Assembly: GCF_028737215.1 (NCBI RefSeq)
Contig: NZ_JAQZAM010000018.1
Location: 39,088 to 103,087 of the forward strand
Direction of reading: 5' to 3'
Length of the DNA: 64,000 bases
Origin: Actinomycetospora chibensis
GTDB taxonomy: Bacteria > Actinomycetota > Actinomycetes > Mycobacteriales > Pseudonocardiaceae
Below are positions 8,463 to 18,072 of this stretch, piece after piece (the first letter of the stretch is position 1; the number at the start of each line of letters is the position of its first letter). Made by a program: the position numbers and the translations under genes. Below the pieces are notes generated by a model that made no database searches, was not told the origin of the DNA, and saw only the letters and a program-made list of their open reading frames with translations.

Positions 8463-9143
8463 GTGGTGACCGGGGCCCTGGTGGTGATCGTCGTGGCGGT
8501 CGTGGTCCTCTCGATCCTGCACCGACGATCGCAGCGCGCCGACGCCGCGGACCGCGCGCGGCTCTTCGAGCGCGTGGTGCCGCTGGTGCAGGACGCGCGT
8601 CTGACCTGCGACGGCGGCGGCTACCCGGTGCTCACCGGCCGCCTCGCCGGACACCCCGTGACCCTGCGGGCGATCGTCGACGCCGTGACCCTGCGCAAGC
8701 TGCCCGTCCTCTGGGTGGAGCTCGTCGTGCACCGCGCCCTGGAGGTCGAGGGCACGGTGAACGTCCTGCTGCGCCCGCTGGGCACCGAGTTCTTCTCGCC
8801 GGACGCGGGGTTCGCCCACGAGCTGGCGCCGCCGCCCGGGCTGCCCCGGCCGGTGCGTGTCGCGTGCGCGTCGGCGTACCGGGCGCCGTCGGCCGAGGTC
8901 CTGGCGGGCCTGCTCGCGCCCGCGACGGAGCTCTGCGGGGACCCCGCGACGAAGGAGCTGAGCGTGGGCCGGGGTGGGCTCCGAGTGGTCCTGCGGGTCG
9001 CCGAGGGCGACCAGGCGAGCTACCGGAGCGTCCGGCGCGCGGTGTTCGACCACCCGCGCGTCGATCCCGACGCGGTGCTGCGGGCGGTGGCGGTGCTGGA
9101 CGCGACCGGTGACCGTGTGTCGGCCGGGGAGGTCCGCTCGTGA
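8463..9143 (+). CDS. Membrane-anchored protein of unknown function
   Basis: A 226-residue protein with one N-terminal hydrophobic segment (about 4-19), followed by a basic stretch and a mainly beta-rich soluble domain. No family is recognised. It starts at GTG 8463 (GTG 8466 also possible), 13 nt after the permease stop. It ends in a GTGA overlap with a small membrane gene, so it belongs to the same operon. Its cytoplasmic domain has a single DPATKELSVGRGGLRVVLRV-like hairpin region but no catalytic motif. Confidence 0.65.
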   Translation: MVTGALVVIVVAVVVLSILHRRSQRADAADRARLFERVVPLVQDARLTCDGGGYPVLTGRLAGHPVTLRAIVDAVTLRKLPVLWVELVVHRALEVEGTVNVLLRPLGTEFFSPDAGFAHELAPPPGLPRPVRVACASAYRAPSAEVLAGLLAPATELCGDPATKELSVGRGGLRVVLRVAEGDQASYRSVRRAVFDHPRVDPDAVLRAVAVLDATGDRVSAGEVRS

Positions 9144-9403
9144 CCCGCTCCTGGCTGGTGCTGGCCGTCGCCGTCGTGCTGCCCGGGATGGGCCACGTGC
9201 TCCTCCGGATGCCCGTGCGGGGACTCATGTTCGCCTTCTACACGGTCCTCCTGGGCGTGATCACCTGGCAGCTCACGACACCGGAGATCTCGCTGGTCGG
9301 GCGCCTGGCCGGCGGGCTGTTCGTGTACGCGATCAGCCTGCTGGACGCCTACACCTGGGCGACTCGACGTTTCGTGCGAAGCAACGTAATTTCTCAGCAG
9401 TAG
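9140..9403 (+). CDS. Small membrane protein
   Basis: An 87-residue protein with two to three hydrophobic segments (about 4-20, 27-45, 55-72). It starts with GTG overlapping the upstream stop codon. The pattern PGMGHVLLRMPVRGLMFA resembles small TM2/DUF-type helical hairpin proteins with a GxGH motif. It is the fifth small protein in the permease operon and is followed after 28 bp by the amidotransferase gene. Function unknown. Confidence 0.65.
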   Translation: MTRSWLVLAVAVVLPGMGHVLLRMPVRGLMFAFYTVLLGVITWQLTTPEISLVGRLAGGLFVYAISLLDAYTWATRRFVRSNVISQQ

Positions 9404-9431
9404 TCCCCGATCGCAGGAAGGCTCGAGTCCC

Positions 9432-10325
9432 ATGTGCGGAATCATCGGTCTCCACCTCCGCGACCCCGAGTTGCAGCCGATGCTCGGTCGCCTCCTCGAC
9501 GACATGCTCTGCGGGGTCTCCGAGCGCGGGCCCGACTCGGTGGGCATCGCCGTCTACGGCGACGGGGAGCGCAACCCCGAGGGCCACTCCGCGGTGTCCG
9601 TGCTCCGGGCGCCCGGCGACCTGGCGGCGTCGGCGGGTGCCCTCCTGCCGGGCACGCCGACCGTGACGGCCCGGGTGGCGGGGGACACCACGGTGCTCAG
9701 CGCGCCGGTCGGGGTCGAGGCGCTCACGGCCGCCGTCGCCGCCGCCGCGCCCGAGGCGCTCGTGGTGGGCAGCGGCAACGACCTCGTCGTCTACAAGGGT
9801 GCCGGGCACCCGCAGGACCTCGCCCGGACCTACGGGCTCCGCGACGTCAGCGGCTGGCAGGGCGTCGCCCACACCCGCATGGCCACCGAGTCGGCCATCA
9901 ACCCCGAGGGCTGCCACCCCTACTCGGTCGGCGCCGACCAGTGTCTCGTGCACAACGGCTCGTTCTCCAACCACGCCACGATCCGCCGCGACCTCGAGCG
10001 CCAGGGCGTCACGTTCGACTCGGAGAACGACTCCGAGGTCGGCGCCCGCTTCGTGGCGGCCTGCCTCGCCGAGGGCGACGACCTCGAGAAGGCGCTGCTG
10101 CGCCTCGGCGAGACCTTCGACGGCTTCTACACGCTGCTGGTCACCACCGCCGACGGCTTCGCCGTGGTGCGCGACGAGATCGCGTGCAAGCCGGCCGTGA
10201 TCGCCGAGCATCCCCGCTGGGTGGCCATGGCGTCGGAGTTCCGCGCCCTCGCGGACCTCCCCGGGATCGACGAGGCCCGCGTCTTCGAGCCCGATCCCGG
10301 CAAGGTCTACGCATGGCAGCGCTGA
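9432..10325 (+). CDS. glxB: Class II glutamine amidotransferase, N-methylglutamate synthase subunit A-like (GlxB)
   Basis: A 297-residue Ntn-type amidotransferase beginning MCGIIGLHL; Cys2 becomes the catalytic N-terminal nucleophile. The motifs GVAHTRMATES and HNGSFSNHATIR match the glutaminase domain of glutamate synthase. It is the first of three separate proteins (with 10313-11020 and 11067-12389) that together equal the large glutamate synthase subunit. In methylotrophs the equivalent MgsA releases methylamine from gamma-glutamylmethylamide. Its neighbours make that role likely, though plain ammonia transfer is not excluded. It overlaps the next gene by 13 nt. Confidence 0.88.
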   Translation: MCGIIGLHLRDPELQPMLGRLLDDMLCGVSERGPDSVGIAVYGDGERNPEGHSAVSVLRAPGDLAASAGALLPGTPTVTARVAGDTTVLSAPVGVEALTAAVAAAAPEALVVGSGNDLVVYKGAGHPQDLARTYGLRDVSGWQGVAHTRMATESAINPEGCHPYSVGADQCLVHNGSFSNHATIRRDLERQGVTFDSENDSEVGARFVAACLAEGDDLEKALLRLGETFDGFYTLLVTTADGFAVVRDEIACKPAVIAEHPRWVAMASEFRALADLPGIDEARVFEPDPGKVYAWQR

Positions 10326-11020
10326 GCCGGGCCGAGGCGGACGCCCGGTCGCCCGTCGTGTTCGACCTGCACGAGACGACGGTCCGCGCCCTCAACGCCG
10401 AGCTCCACGCCCCGTCCGCGACCTCCTACGAGGTGCTCCACCCGCAGGGCGCGCACTCCCTCGGGGCCGGCATCCACGACGAGATCGACGTCGCGATACG
10501 CGGGCACGCGGGCTACTTCTGCGCGGGGATGAACCAGCTCGGCCGGGTGGTCGTCGACGGCTCGGCGGGCAACGGAGTCGCGGAGAACATGATGTCGGGC
10601 TCGGTGCGGGTGCGCGGCGACGCGTCGCAGTCCGCCGGGGCCACCGGACGCGGCGGCCTGCTCGTGATCGAGGGCTCGGCGTCCATGCGGTGCGGGATCT
10701 CGATGAAGGGCATCGACATCGTCGTCGGCGGTTCCGTCGGCCCGATGAGCGCGTTCATGGCCCAGGCGGGGCGGCTCGTCGTCTGCGGCGACGCCGGCGA
10801 CGGCCTCGGGGACTCGATCTACGAGGCGCGGCTCTACGTCCGCGGCACCGTCGGAACCCTCGGCGCCGACTGCGTCGAGAAGCCGCTGCGCGACGAGCAC
10901 GTCGCCGAGCTCACCGAGCTCCTCGACGCCGCCGGGCTGGACCATCGGCCCGAGGGGTTCCGGCGCTTCGGCTCGGCCCGCGGGCTCTACCACTTCACCG
11001 GCGACCACGGGAGCTACTGA
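10313..11020 (+). CDS. glxC: GXGXG-domain protein, glutamate synthase C-terminal-like (GlxC/MgsB)
   Basis: A 235-residue protein made mostly of the right-handed beta-helix GXGXG domain found at the C-terminus of glutamate synthase large chains. The repeated glycine turns are visible (GAGIHDEID, GNGVAENMM, GATGRGGLLV, GDAGDGLGDSIYEA). It has no catalytic residues; in the family it holds the amidotransferase and FMN domains together. ATG 10313 lies within the end of the upstream gene. A 46-nt gap separates it from the FMN subunit. Confidence 0.88.
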   Translation: MAALSRAEADARSPVVFDLHETTVRALNAELHAPSATSYEVLHPQGAHSLGAGIHDEIDVAIRGHAGYFCAGMNQLGRVVVDGSAGNGVAENMMSGSVRVRGDASQSAGATGRGGLLVIEGSASMRCGISMKGIDIVVGGSVGPMSAFMAQAGRLVVCGDAGDGLGDSIYEARLYVRGTVGTLGADCVEKPLRDEHVAELTELLDAAGLDHRPEGFRRFGSARGLYHFTGDHGSY

Positions 11021-11066
11021 TGGCGGGGCTACTGACGGCGGCTGACGCGACGCGGGGCTCGACCCG

Positions 11067-12389
11067 ATGAAGGATCCCGCGGAGCGGGGGCTGCGCGAGT
11101 CGGCCACGTTCGACCGCGCCACGATCGCCGCGATCCAGCACGCCGCCCGCACGGGCGTCTACGACATCCGCGGCTGGGGCGCCAAGCGCGCCGTGCCGCA
11201 CTTCGACGACCTGCTGGTGCTCGGGGCGTCGATGTCGCGCTACCCGCTCGAGGGCTACCGCGAGCGCTGCGACACCGACGTCGTGCTCGGCGACCGCCAC
11301 GCCACGCGGCCCCTGCACCTCGACATCCCCGTGACGATCGCCGGCATGAGCTTCGGCGCGCTCTCCGCCCAGGCCAAGGAGGCCCTCGGGCGCGGTGCCA
11401 GCGAGGTCGGCACGTCGACGACGACCGGCGACGGCGGCATGACCGACGAGGAGCGTGGCGAGTCGAAGACGCTCGTCTACCAGCTGCTCCCGAGCCGGTA
11501 CGGCATGAACCCGGACCACCTGCGGGCCGCGGACGCGATCGAGGTCGTGCTCGGTCAGGGTGCCAAGCCCGGCGGCGGCGGGATGCTGCTCGGCCAGAAG
11601 ATCTCCGACCGCGTCGCCGAGATGCGGACGCTGCCGCCCGGTATCGACCAGCGCTCGGCGTGTCGGCACCCCGACTGGACGGGTCCCGACGACCTCGCCA
11701 TCAAGATCGGTGAGCTGCGGGAGATCACCGACTGGGAGAAGCCGATCTACGTCAAGGTCGGGGCGACACGCACGTACTACGACGTGAAGCTCGCCGTGGC
11801 CGCGGGCGCCGACGTCGTCGTGGTGGACGGGATGCAGGGCGGCACCGCCGCCACGCAGGAGGTGTTCATCGAGCACGTCGGCATCCCGATCCTCGCTGCG
11901 ATCCCGCAGGCCGCGCAGGCGCTGCAGGAGCTCGGCGTGCACCGGAAGGTGCAGCTCATCGTCTCGGGGGGCATCCGCACCGGCGCCGACGTGGCGAAGG
12001 CGATGGCCCTGGGCGCCGACGCCGTCGCGATCGGCACCGCCGCCCTCATCGCGCTCGGCGACAACGACCCGCAGTACGCGGCGGAGTACGAGGCACTCGG
12101 GTCGGGAGCCGGGTACTACGACGACTTCCAGGACGGGCGTGACCCGGCCGGGATCACCACCCAGGACCCCGAGCTCTCGGCGCGCCTCGACCCCGTCGAG
12201 GGCGGGCGCCGCGTGGCGAACTACCTGCGGGTGCTGACCATGGAGGCCCAGACGCTCGCCCGCGCCTGCGGGAAGGGGCACGTGCGTCACCTGGAGCCCG
12301 AGGACCTGGTCGCGCTGACCATCGAGGCGGCCGCGATGGCCCGGGTGCCGCTGGCGGGCACGTCGTGGATCCCGGGACGCGGCCTGTAG
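11067..12389 (+). CDS. glxD: FMN-binding glutamate synthase-like subunit (GlxD/MgsC)
   Basis: A 440-residue glutamate synthase alpha/beta-barrel protein. Visible landmarks are GMSFGALSAQAKEALGRGA (substrate and FMN loop), GQGAKPGGGGMLLGQKI, VDGMQGGTAATQE and VSGGIRTGADVAKAMALGADAVAIGTAAL (FMN phosphate site). In the N-methylglutamate pathway this subunit reduces the imine of methylamine and 2-oxoglutarate to N-methylglutamate. The Cys cluster of full-length glutamate synthases is not obvious, though two late cysteines are present (SACRHPDW, ARACGKGH). It closes the operon that starts at about 5960. Confidence 0.9.
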   Translation: MKDPAERGLRESATFDRATIAAIQHAARTGVYDIRGWGAKRAVPHFDDLLVLGASMSRYPLEGYRERCDTDVVLGDRHATRPLHLDIPVTIAGMSFGALSAQAKEALGRGASEVGTSTTTGDGGMTDEERGESKTLVYQLLPSRYGMNPDHLRAADAIEVVLGQGAKPGGGGMLLGQKISDRVAEMRTLPPGIDQRSACRHPDWTGPDDLAIKIGELREITDWEKPIYVKVGATRTYYDVKLAVAAGADVVVVDGMQGGTAATQEVFIEHVGIPILAAIPQAAQALQELGVHRKVQLIVSGGIRTGADVAKAMALGADAVAIGTAALIALGDNDPQYAAEYEALGSGAGYYDDFQDGRDPAGITTQDPELSARLDPVEGGRRVANYLRVLTMEAQTLARACGKGHVRHLEPEDLVALTIEAAAMARVPLAGTSWIPGRGL

Positions 12390-12484
12390 AGCCCTCGTCC
12401 GATCCGTCGCCTTTCGGCGGGTCGCTCGTTCTCGGTGGTGACGGCACGGCGTCACGGCACGGCTCAGCCCGAGGAGCGTCGGCG

Positions 12485-12853
12485 ATGGGGCACCACCGGA
12501 AGGGCCGGGCGACCCGGCGCCACGACGTACCGTCCGTGGTCCGGGAGCCCCACGGCTCCCCCCGCACCGAGACCTCGACGTCGCCGGTGGTGCCCGAGTC
12601 GAGGCCCGAGCGGGGTGTCCCGGGGCCCGGGCCGGGACCGGCGGTCGAGGGCGTGAGCGGCCGGCCGCTCGAGGACCTCGCCGAGGCCGCGCGCAACGCC
12701 CGCCGGACCGGGTGGGCGTTCGGGGCCGAGGTCCTCGCCTCCGCCGACACGCGGGGTGTGCCGACCTCGACGCCACCCCCGCGCGACGGTCGGCCCCGGC
12801 GCTACGCCACCCACCAGCCCACCGCGCCGATCGCGGTGCTCGACGGTCGGTGA
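12485..12853 (+). CDS. Hypothetical Arg/Pro-rich protein
   Basis: A possible 122-residue protein from ATG 12485, preceded by GAGGAG 8 nt upstream. It is basic and Pro-rich with no recognisable domain and ends 98 nt before the BLUF gene. A short helical patch (GRPLEDLAEAARNARRTGWAFGAE, split by low complexity) is the only structured-looking part. It could be a spurious frame in GC-rich spacer; the ribosome site is the main support. Confidence 0.35.
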   Translation: MGHHRKGRATRRHDVPSVVREPHGSPRTETSTSPVVPESRPERGVPGPGPGPAVEGVSGRPLEDLAEAARNARRTGWAFGAEVLASADTRGVPTSTPPPRDGRPRRYATHQPTAPIAVLDGR

Positions 12854-12951
12854 CCACTCGAACCGGTGTGCTCCGGGTCACGATCGGCTAGCGTCGCCGT
12901 CGTGGCCCACTGGGCCCGTCCCGCCCCGAACGTGACCAGGAGCCCGAAGCC

Positions 12952-13419
12952 ATGGTGGACACCACCGCTGCGTCCGAGACCGTCTTCCGGCTGGTCTACC
13001 GCAGCCACATGCGGATCGCGCCCGACGTCCGCAAGTCCGAGCTGGGGGAGATCTTCAGCGTCGCCCGGTCGAACAACAAGCGCCTCGGCGTGACCGGCGC
13101 GCTGCTCGTGTGGGACGAGTTCTTCGTCCAGACCCTCGAGGGCGACGAGGCCGTGGTCCGCGATCTCTACGACCGCATCCACCGCGACGCCCGCCACGAG
13201 CGCGTCGCGATCATCAGCGAGGACCCCGCCGCCCCGCGGGTGTTCGGCCGGTGGTCGATGGCCCGGGTGGGCGACGAGGACGAGCCCGACATCCCCCTGC
13301 TGATGAACCGGGACAAGGGCGGCATCTCCCCGGCCGCCCCCCGCCCGACGACGCCGGACCAGGAGGCGGTCCTGGACGGCATGCGGGAGGCCGCCCGCAG
13401 CGGCGCCCAGCCGGCCTGA
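12952..13419 (+). CDS. BLUF-domain blue-light photoreceptor
   Basis: A 155-residue protein whose first roughly 105 residues form a BLUF (flavin-binding blue-light) domain. The key residues are present: Tyr16 in RLVYRSHM, Asn42 in RSNNKRLGVTGALL, Gln60 in FFVQTLEG, and Trp101/Met103 in GRWSMARV. The Tyr-Gln pair forms the light-switched hydrogen bond to flavin. The 50-residue Pro-rich C-terminus has no effector domain, so signalling would be through a partner protein (short-BLUF class). A TAGCGT -10-like box lies at 12889-12894 and AGGAG precedes the start. No partner is obvious among its neighbours. Confidence 0.9.
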   Translation: MVDTTAASETVFRLVYRSHMRIAPDVRKSELGEIFSVARSNNKRLGVTGALLVWDEFFVQTLEGDEAVVRDLYDRIHRDARHERVAIISEDPAAPRVFGRWSMARVGDEDEPDIPLLMNRDKGGISPAAPRPTTPDQEAVLDGMREAARSGAQPA

Positions 13420-13480
13420 CGCCCGGTCGGCCCCGTCGGGTCGCTGGCGTCCGTGCCCGGGTCACGACGAGAGTGGTGGC

Positions 13481-14514
<1,034 letters not shown>

Positions 14515-14518
<4 letters not shown>

Positions 14519-15156
14519 AGCTCCGCGACGAGCGCGAGGCCGTCGTCGCCCACGCCCGGCGGATGGACGCCGACGGCCTCACCGTCGGCACCTCGGGCAA
14601 CCTCTCGGTGCGCGCCGGCGACCTCCTCGCGATCACCCCGAGCGGCCTGCCCTACGACCAGCTGACCCCCGACACGGTCAGTGTCGTGGACCTCGAGGGC
14701 CGGCCCGTCGACGCGCCGCTGCGGCCGTCGTCGGAGCTGCCGATGCACACCGCGGTGTACCGGGAGACCGCCGCCACGGCGGTGGTGCACACCCACCCGG
14801 TGTTCGCGACGGTCCTCTCGACGCTGGTCGACGAGCTCCCCGCGATCCACTACATCATCGCGCACCTGGGCGGCCCGGTCCGCGTCGTGCCCTACGCGCC
14901 GTACGGCACCGAGGAGCTCGCCCGGCTCGGGGTCGAGGGCCTGGCCGGGAGGTCCGCGGTGATCCTCGCGAACCACGGCGCAACCACCTACGGCGCCGAC
15001 CTCGCCCAGGCCTACACGCGGACCGAGTACCTCGAGTGGCTCTGCCGGCTCTACGTCGAGGCCCGGAAGCTCGGCGAGCCGCGCCTGCTCGACGCGGCGC
15101 AGATCGCGGCCGCCACGGCCGCGTTCGCGGACTACGGCCCGCAACCACGCGCCTGA
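14515..15156 (+). CDS. Class II aldolase (fuculose-phosphate aldolase/MtnB family)
   Basis: A 213-residue zinc aldolase/dehydratase. The phosphate-binding TSGNLSVR and SSELPMHTAVYR motifs, the zinc ligands in VVHTHPVFAT and the third His in LANHGATTYG are all present. It starts with GTG inside the mtnA stop codon. Paired with MtnA, it could cleave 5-deoxyribulose-1-P or methylthioribulose-1-P to dihydroxyacetone phosphate and an aldehyde, as in the DHAP shunt. MtnB dehydratase activity is the alternative. Its last 25 nt overlap the convergent FUSC gene. Confidence 0.88.
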
Positions 15157-17015
15157 GGCCCGTCGGCGCCGGAACGCGGGGGCAGCGACCGCTCCAGTGC
15201 GCTCAGCTCGGGGCCGAGGAAGCCCCCGTCCTCCGGGACCGCGGCCCGCCGGCCGGACGTCGCCACGGCGAGGTCCGCCAGCTCGTCCCCGATCTCCTCG
15301 GCGCGGGCGGCCGGGACCTCCGGGCCCGGCGCCCGCCCGTCGCCGCGGGCCGCGTCCATCGCCCAGCACGCCGCCAGCGTCCGGTGCGCGAGCCGCTGGG
15401 CGGCGTCGAGGGCAGGCCACCAGGCGGTGGCGTCCGGGGTGCGGACGATCGGGAGCGCGTCGCCGCGGTGGGCGTCCGCGAGGGCGAGCACCCGCTGGTT
15501 GAGGTCCCGCCGGGCCGCGCGTGCCGCGGGGCTGCCGGTGCTCCCGTCGACGAGGTGGGGGAGCACCCGCCCCACGTCGCGCAGCGCCTCGCGCACCCGC
15601 GCCGCCGGGTCCGGCACGGCGGCCTGGGGCGCGATCAGCAGGAACACCAGGACACCGACCGCGCAGCCGACGGCGGTGTCGACGCCGCGGGCGAGCAGGA
15701 GCCCGCCGAGGTCGGCGGGGTGGCCGCCGCTGCCGATGGTCAGGGCGATCGGGGTCACGAGGACGACGCCGAGGCCGTAGTTGAGCGGCATCAGGAGCTG
15801 GATCCCGAACTGCAGCACCGCGATCGTCAGCGCCAGCCCCACGCCGGCCGGCTGCGCCGCGAGGATCGCGGCCGCGAGCAGGAGCCCGATCCAGGTCCCG
15901 AGCAGGCGGAGCGCGGCGCGCTCCAGCGTGCCGGCCGGCCCGAGGCCCTGGCACAGGACGAGGACGGCGCAGGCGACGGCCCAGTAGGCGCGGTCGAGCC
16001 CGACGAGCGCGGCGCCGGTGCCGACGACCAGGGCGGCCACACCGACCCGCAGCAGCACCACGCGCCACGGCGACCCGGCGGCGAGCAGGGCACGTGCCGC
16101 GGCCGCGACGCCCGGTCCGCCCAGCGGCACGTCGGCGGGGTCGAGGTGACGCGGCACGGCCGGCGGGTGGTCGACCTCGGTGGCCAGCGCGCGGACCCGG
16201 CCCGCCGCGGCGGGGTCGACGGCCCGGCCCGCGTCGCGGGCGCGGACCGCGTCGGCCAGCGCACCGTGCGCCTCGAGCGCGATCGCGCGCAGCCGCACCA
16301 GCGTGCCGTCGGGGCGGGCGACCGGGGCCTGCTGTCCGACCAGGACGACCCAGCAGGAATGCATCGCCCGCGCCGCCCGATCGCGCGCCGCCGGGTAGTC
16401 CTGGCCGTCGGCGGCGAGCAGGCGCGCCACCGCAGCGACCCCGGCCGCCACCGCCGCCTTCTCCGGGCGGCGGGGCCCGGCGACGATCCCGATCATGTGG
16501 GCACACCACGAGAGGGCGCCGCCGGCCAGGACGAGCATGCCCAGGCGCCACGGCTCCGTGGTCGCCCCCGGGATGCCCGACGCGGTGGCGCAGGCGAGGA
16601 CGAACAGGTAGGCACCGGGCGGGCCGGTGTCGACGACCTGGCACAGCGCCGTCGCTGCCACGGCGATCACCGCGACCACCGGCACCGAGGCCCATACCGA
16701 GAACTCCGACCACGCGCCGAGCGTCACCACCGCGGCGAAGGCGAGCGCGACGGCGGCCAGCTGCCGGGCCCGGAAGCGGTAGGGCCGGCGGCCGCCGTAG
16801 AGCGCGGTGAAGGCGCCGATGCTCGCGATGAGGCCGGCGGAGACGTCGCCGGCCCACCAGCCGATCAGGACGGTGCCGCCGGCGCAGGAGGCGGCGCGGA
16901 CCGCGTCGACGAGGTCGAACCGCGTGCGCCGCAGTCCGACCAGGTCCCGCGCCCACCCCCGCCAGGAGGGACGGGTCACCGCATCCGCCTGCGGAGCACG
17001 AGCCGCGTCGATCAC
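15132..17015 (-). CDS. FUSC-family (aromatic acid exporter-like) membrane protein
   Basis: A 627-residue protein with two clusters of hydrophobic segments (about 45-170 and 325-450) separated by a soluble helical region, plus a cytoplasmic C-terminal domain. This is the duplicated layout of FUSC/YccS/AaeB-like proteins. The second cluster starts with WRVVLLRVGVAALVVGTGAALVGLDRAYWAVA-type helices. It starts at GTG 17015 overlapping the peroxidase stop (GTGA). Substrate is unknown; the family includes aromatic acid efflux pumps. Confidence 0.8.
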   Translation of the reverse strand: MIDAARAPQADAVTRPSWRGWARDLVGLRRTRFDLVDAVRAASCAGGTVLIGWWAGDVSAGLIASIGAFTALYGGRRPYRFRARQLAAVALAFAAVVTLGAWSEFSVWASVPVVAVIAVAATALCQVVDTGPPGAYLFVLACATASGIPGATTEPWRLGMLVLAGGALSWCAHMIGIVAGPRRPEKAAVAAGVAAVARLLAADGQDYPAARDRAARAMHSCWVVLVGQQAPVARPDGTLVRLRAIALEAHGALADAVRARDAGRAVDPAAAGRVRALATEVDHPPAVPRHLDPADVPLGGPGVAAAARALLAAGSPWRVVLLRVGVAALVVGTGAALVGLDRAYWAVACAVLVLCQGLGPAGTLERAALRLLGTWIGLLLAAAILAAQPAGVGLALTIAVLQFGIQLLMPLNYGLGVVLVTPIALTIGSGGHPADLGGLLLARGVDTAVGCAVGVLVFLLIAPQAAVPDPAARVREALRDVGRVLPHLVDGSTGSPAARAARRDLNQRVLALADAHRGDALPIVRTPDATAWWPALDAAQRLAHRTLAACWAMDAARGDGRAPGPEVPAARAEEIGDELADLAVATSGRRAAVPEDGGFLGPELSALERSLPPRSGADGPQARGCGP

Positions 17016-17956
17016 GGGCCCGAGGGGCCGTCGGGCGGGTCGTCGAGGAAGTCGGCCGTCGGCACGTAGTAGAGGGCGCCGGTGACCGCGGTGGAGAAGT
17101 CGAGGATGCGGTCGTGGTGGCCCTCGGCGGTGCCGACGAACATGTTCTCCAGCATCTGCTCGGTGACCCCGGGGTCGCGGGCGTAGCCGATGAAGTAGGT
17201 GCCGTACTCCCCGACGCCGACGTGGCCGAAGGGCATGTTGACGCGCAGGATCTGCCGCTCCTGCCCGTTCTCGTCCTCGATGACGTTCAGAGCGACGTGC
17301 GAGTCCGGTGCCTTCTGGTCGTCGGGGATCTCGATGTCCTGGAGCTTGGTGCGCCCGATCGCGCGCTCCTGCTCCTCGACGCCGAGCGCGTTCCAGCCGT
17401 CCATGTCGTGCAGGTACTTCTGGGTGATCACGTAGCTGCCGCCCGCGAACCCGGGGTCCTCGTCGCCGACGAGCACCGCCTCGCGGGCCGCGGCGCCGTC
17501 GGGGTTCTCGGTGCCGTCGACGAAGCCGAGCAGGTCGCGCTCGTCGAAGAACCGGAAGCCGTGGACCTCGTCGACGACCGTGGCGTGCGTGCGCAGGCGC
17601 GTGACCAGCAGCTGCGCGAGCTCGAAGCACATGTCCAGGCGATGGGCGCGGAGATGGAACAGGAGGTCCCCGGGCGTCGACGGCGCCTCGTGCGCCCCGT
17701 GCAGGGCGCGGAACGGGTGCAGGGACGCCGGCCGCGGGCCACCGAACAGCCGATCCCAGGCCTCCGACCCGATCCCGACGACACAGGTGAGCTCGCCCTC
17801 CGGGAGCCGGAACCCGACCGAGCGCTTGAGGCCGGCGACGTCGGTCAGCAGGTCGCGCACCGCCGCCGCGTCACCGCCGGGGTCGAGCGTCAGCGTCAGG
17901 AAGATCGACGCCTCGGTGATCGGTGACAGGACCGGCTGGGGCTCACCGTGGACCAT
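17012..17956 (-). CDS. Dyp-type heme peroxidase
   Basis: A 314-residue dye-decolorising peroxidase. The GFVDGTENP signature is at about 144-152 with catalytic Asp147. The proximal heme His (about H220, in DSHVALNV) and distal Arg (about R238, in ILRVNMPFG) are present. No Sec or Tat signal is seen, and the C-terminus (DDPPDGPSGP) lacks an encapsulin-targeting tail. ATG 17956 is chosen because upstream codons extend into the divergent promoter. It is translationally coupled to the FUSC protein, suggesting joint handling of an aromatic or oxidised compound. Confidence 0.93.
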   Translation of the reverse strand: MVHGEPQPVLSPITEASIFLTLTLDPGGDAAAVRDLLTDVAGLKRSVGFRLPEGELTCVVGIGSEAWDRLFGGPRPASLHPFRALHGAHEAPSTPGDLLFHLRAHRLDMCFELAQLLVTRLRTHATVVDEVHGFRFFDERDLLGFVDGTENPDGAAAREAVLVGDEDPGFAGGSYVITQKYLHDMDGWNALGVEEQERAIGRTKLQDIEIPDDQKAPDSHVALNVIEDENGQERQILRVNMPFGHVGVGEYGTYFIGYARDPGVTEQMLENMFVGTAEGHHDRILDFSTAVTGALYYVPTADFLDDPPDGPSGP

Positions 17957-18072
17957 GCGTCGCACCCTAGAGGCGCGGTCGGCGCAGGAAACAGTGTTCG
18001 GCCATCCGCCCGCGGACCTGTCACGCTGTCGCGGCGACACCGCCGTCCAGGATCGTGCGAGGGGAGTCCGCC

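Noticed and set aside
17012..17956. Encapsulin cargo status of the Dyp peroxidase
   Set aside because: The C-terminus lacks a targeting peptide and no encapsulin gene is nearby.
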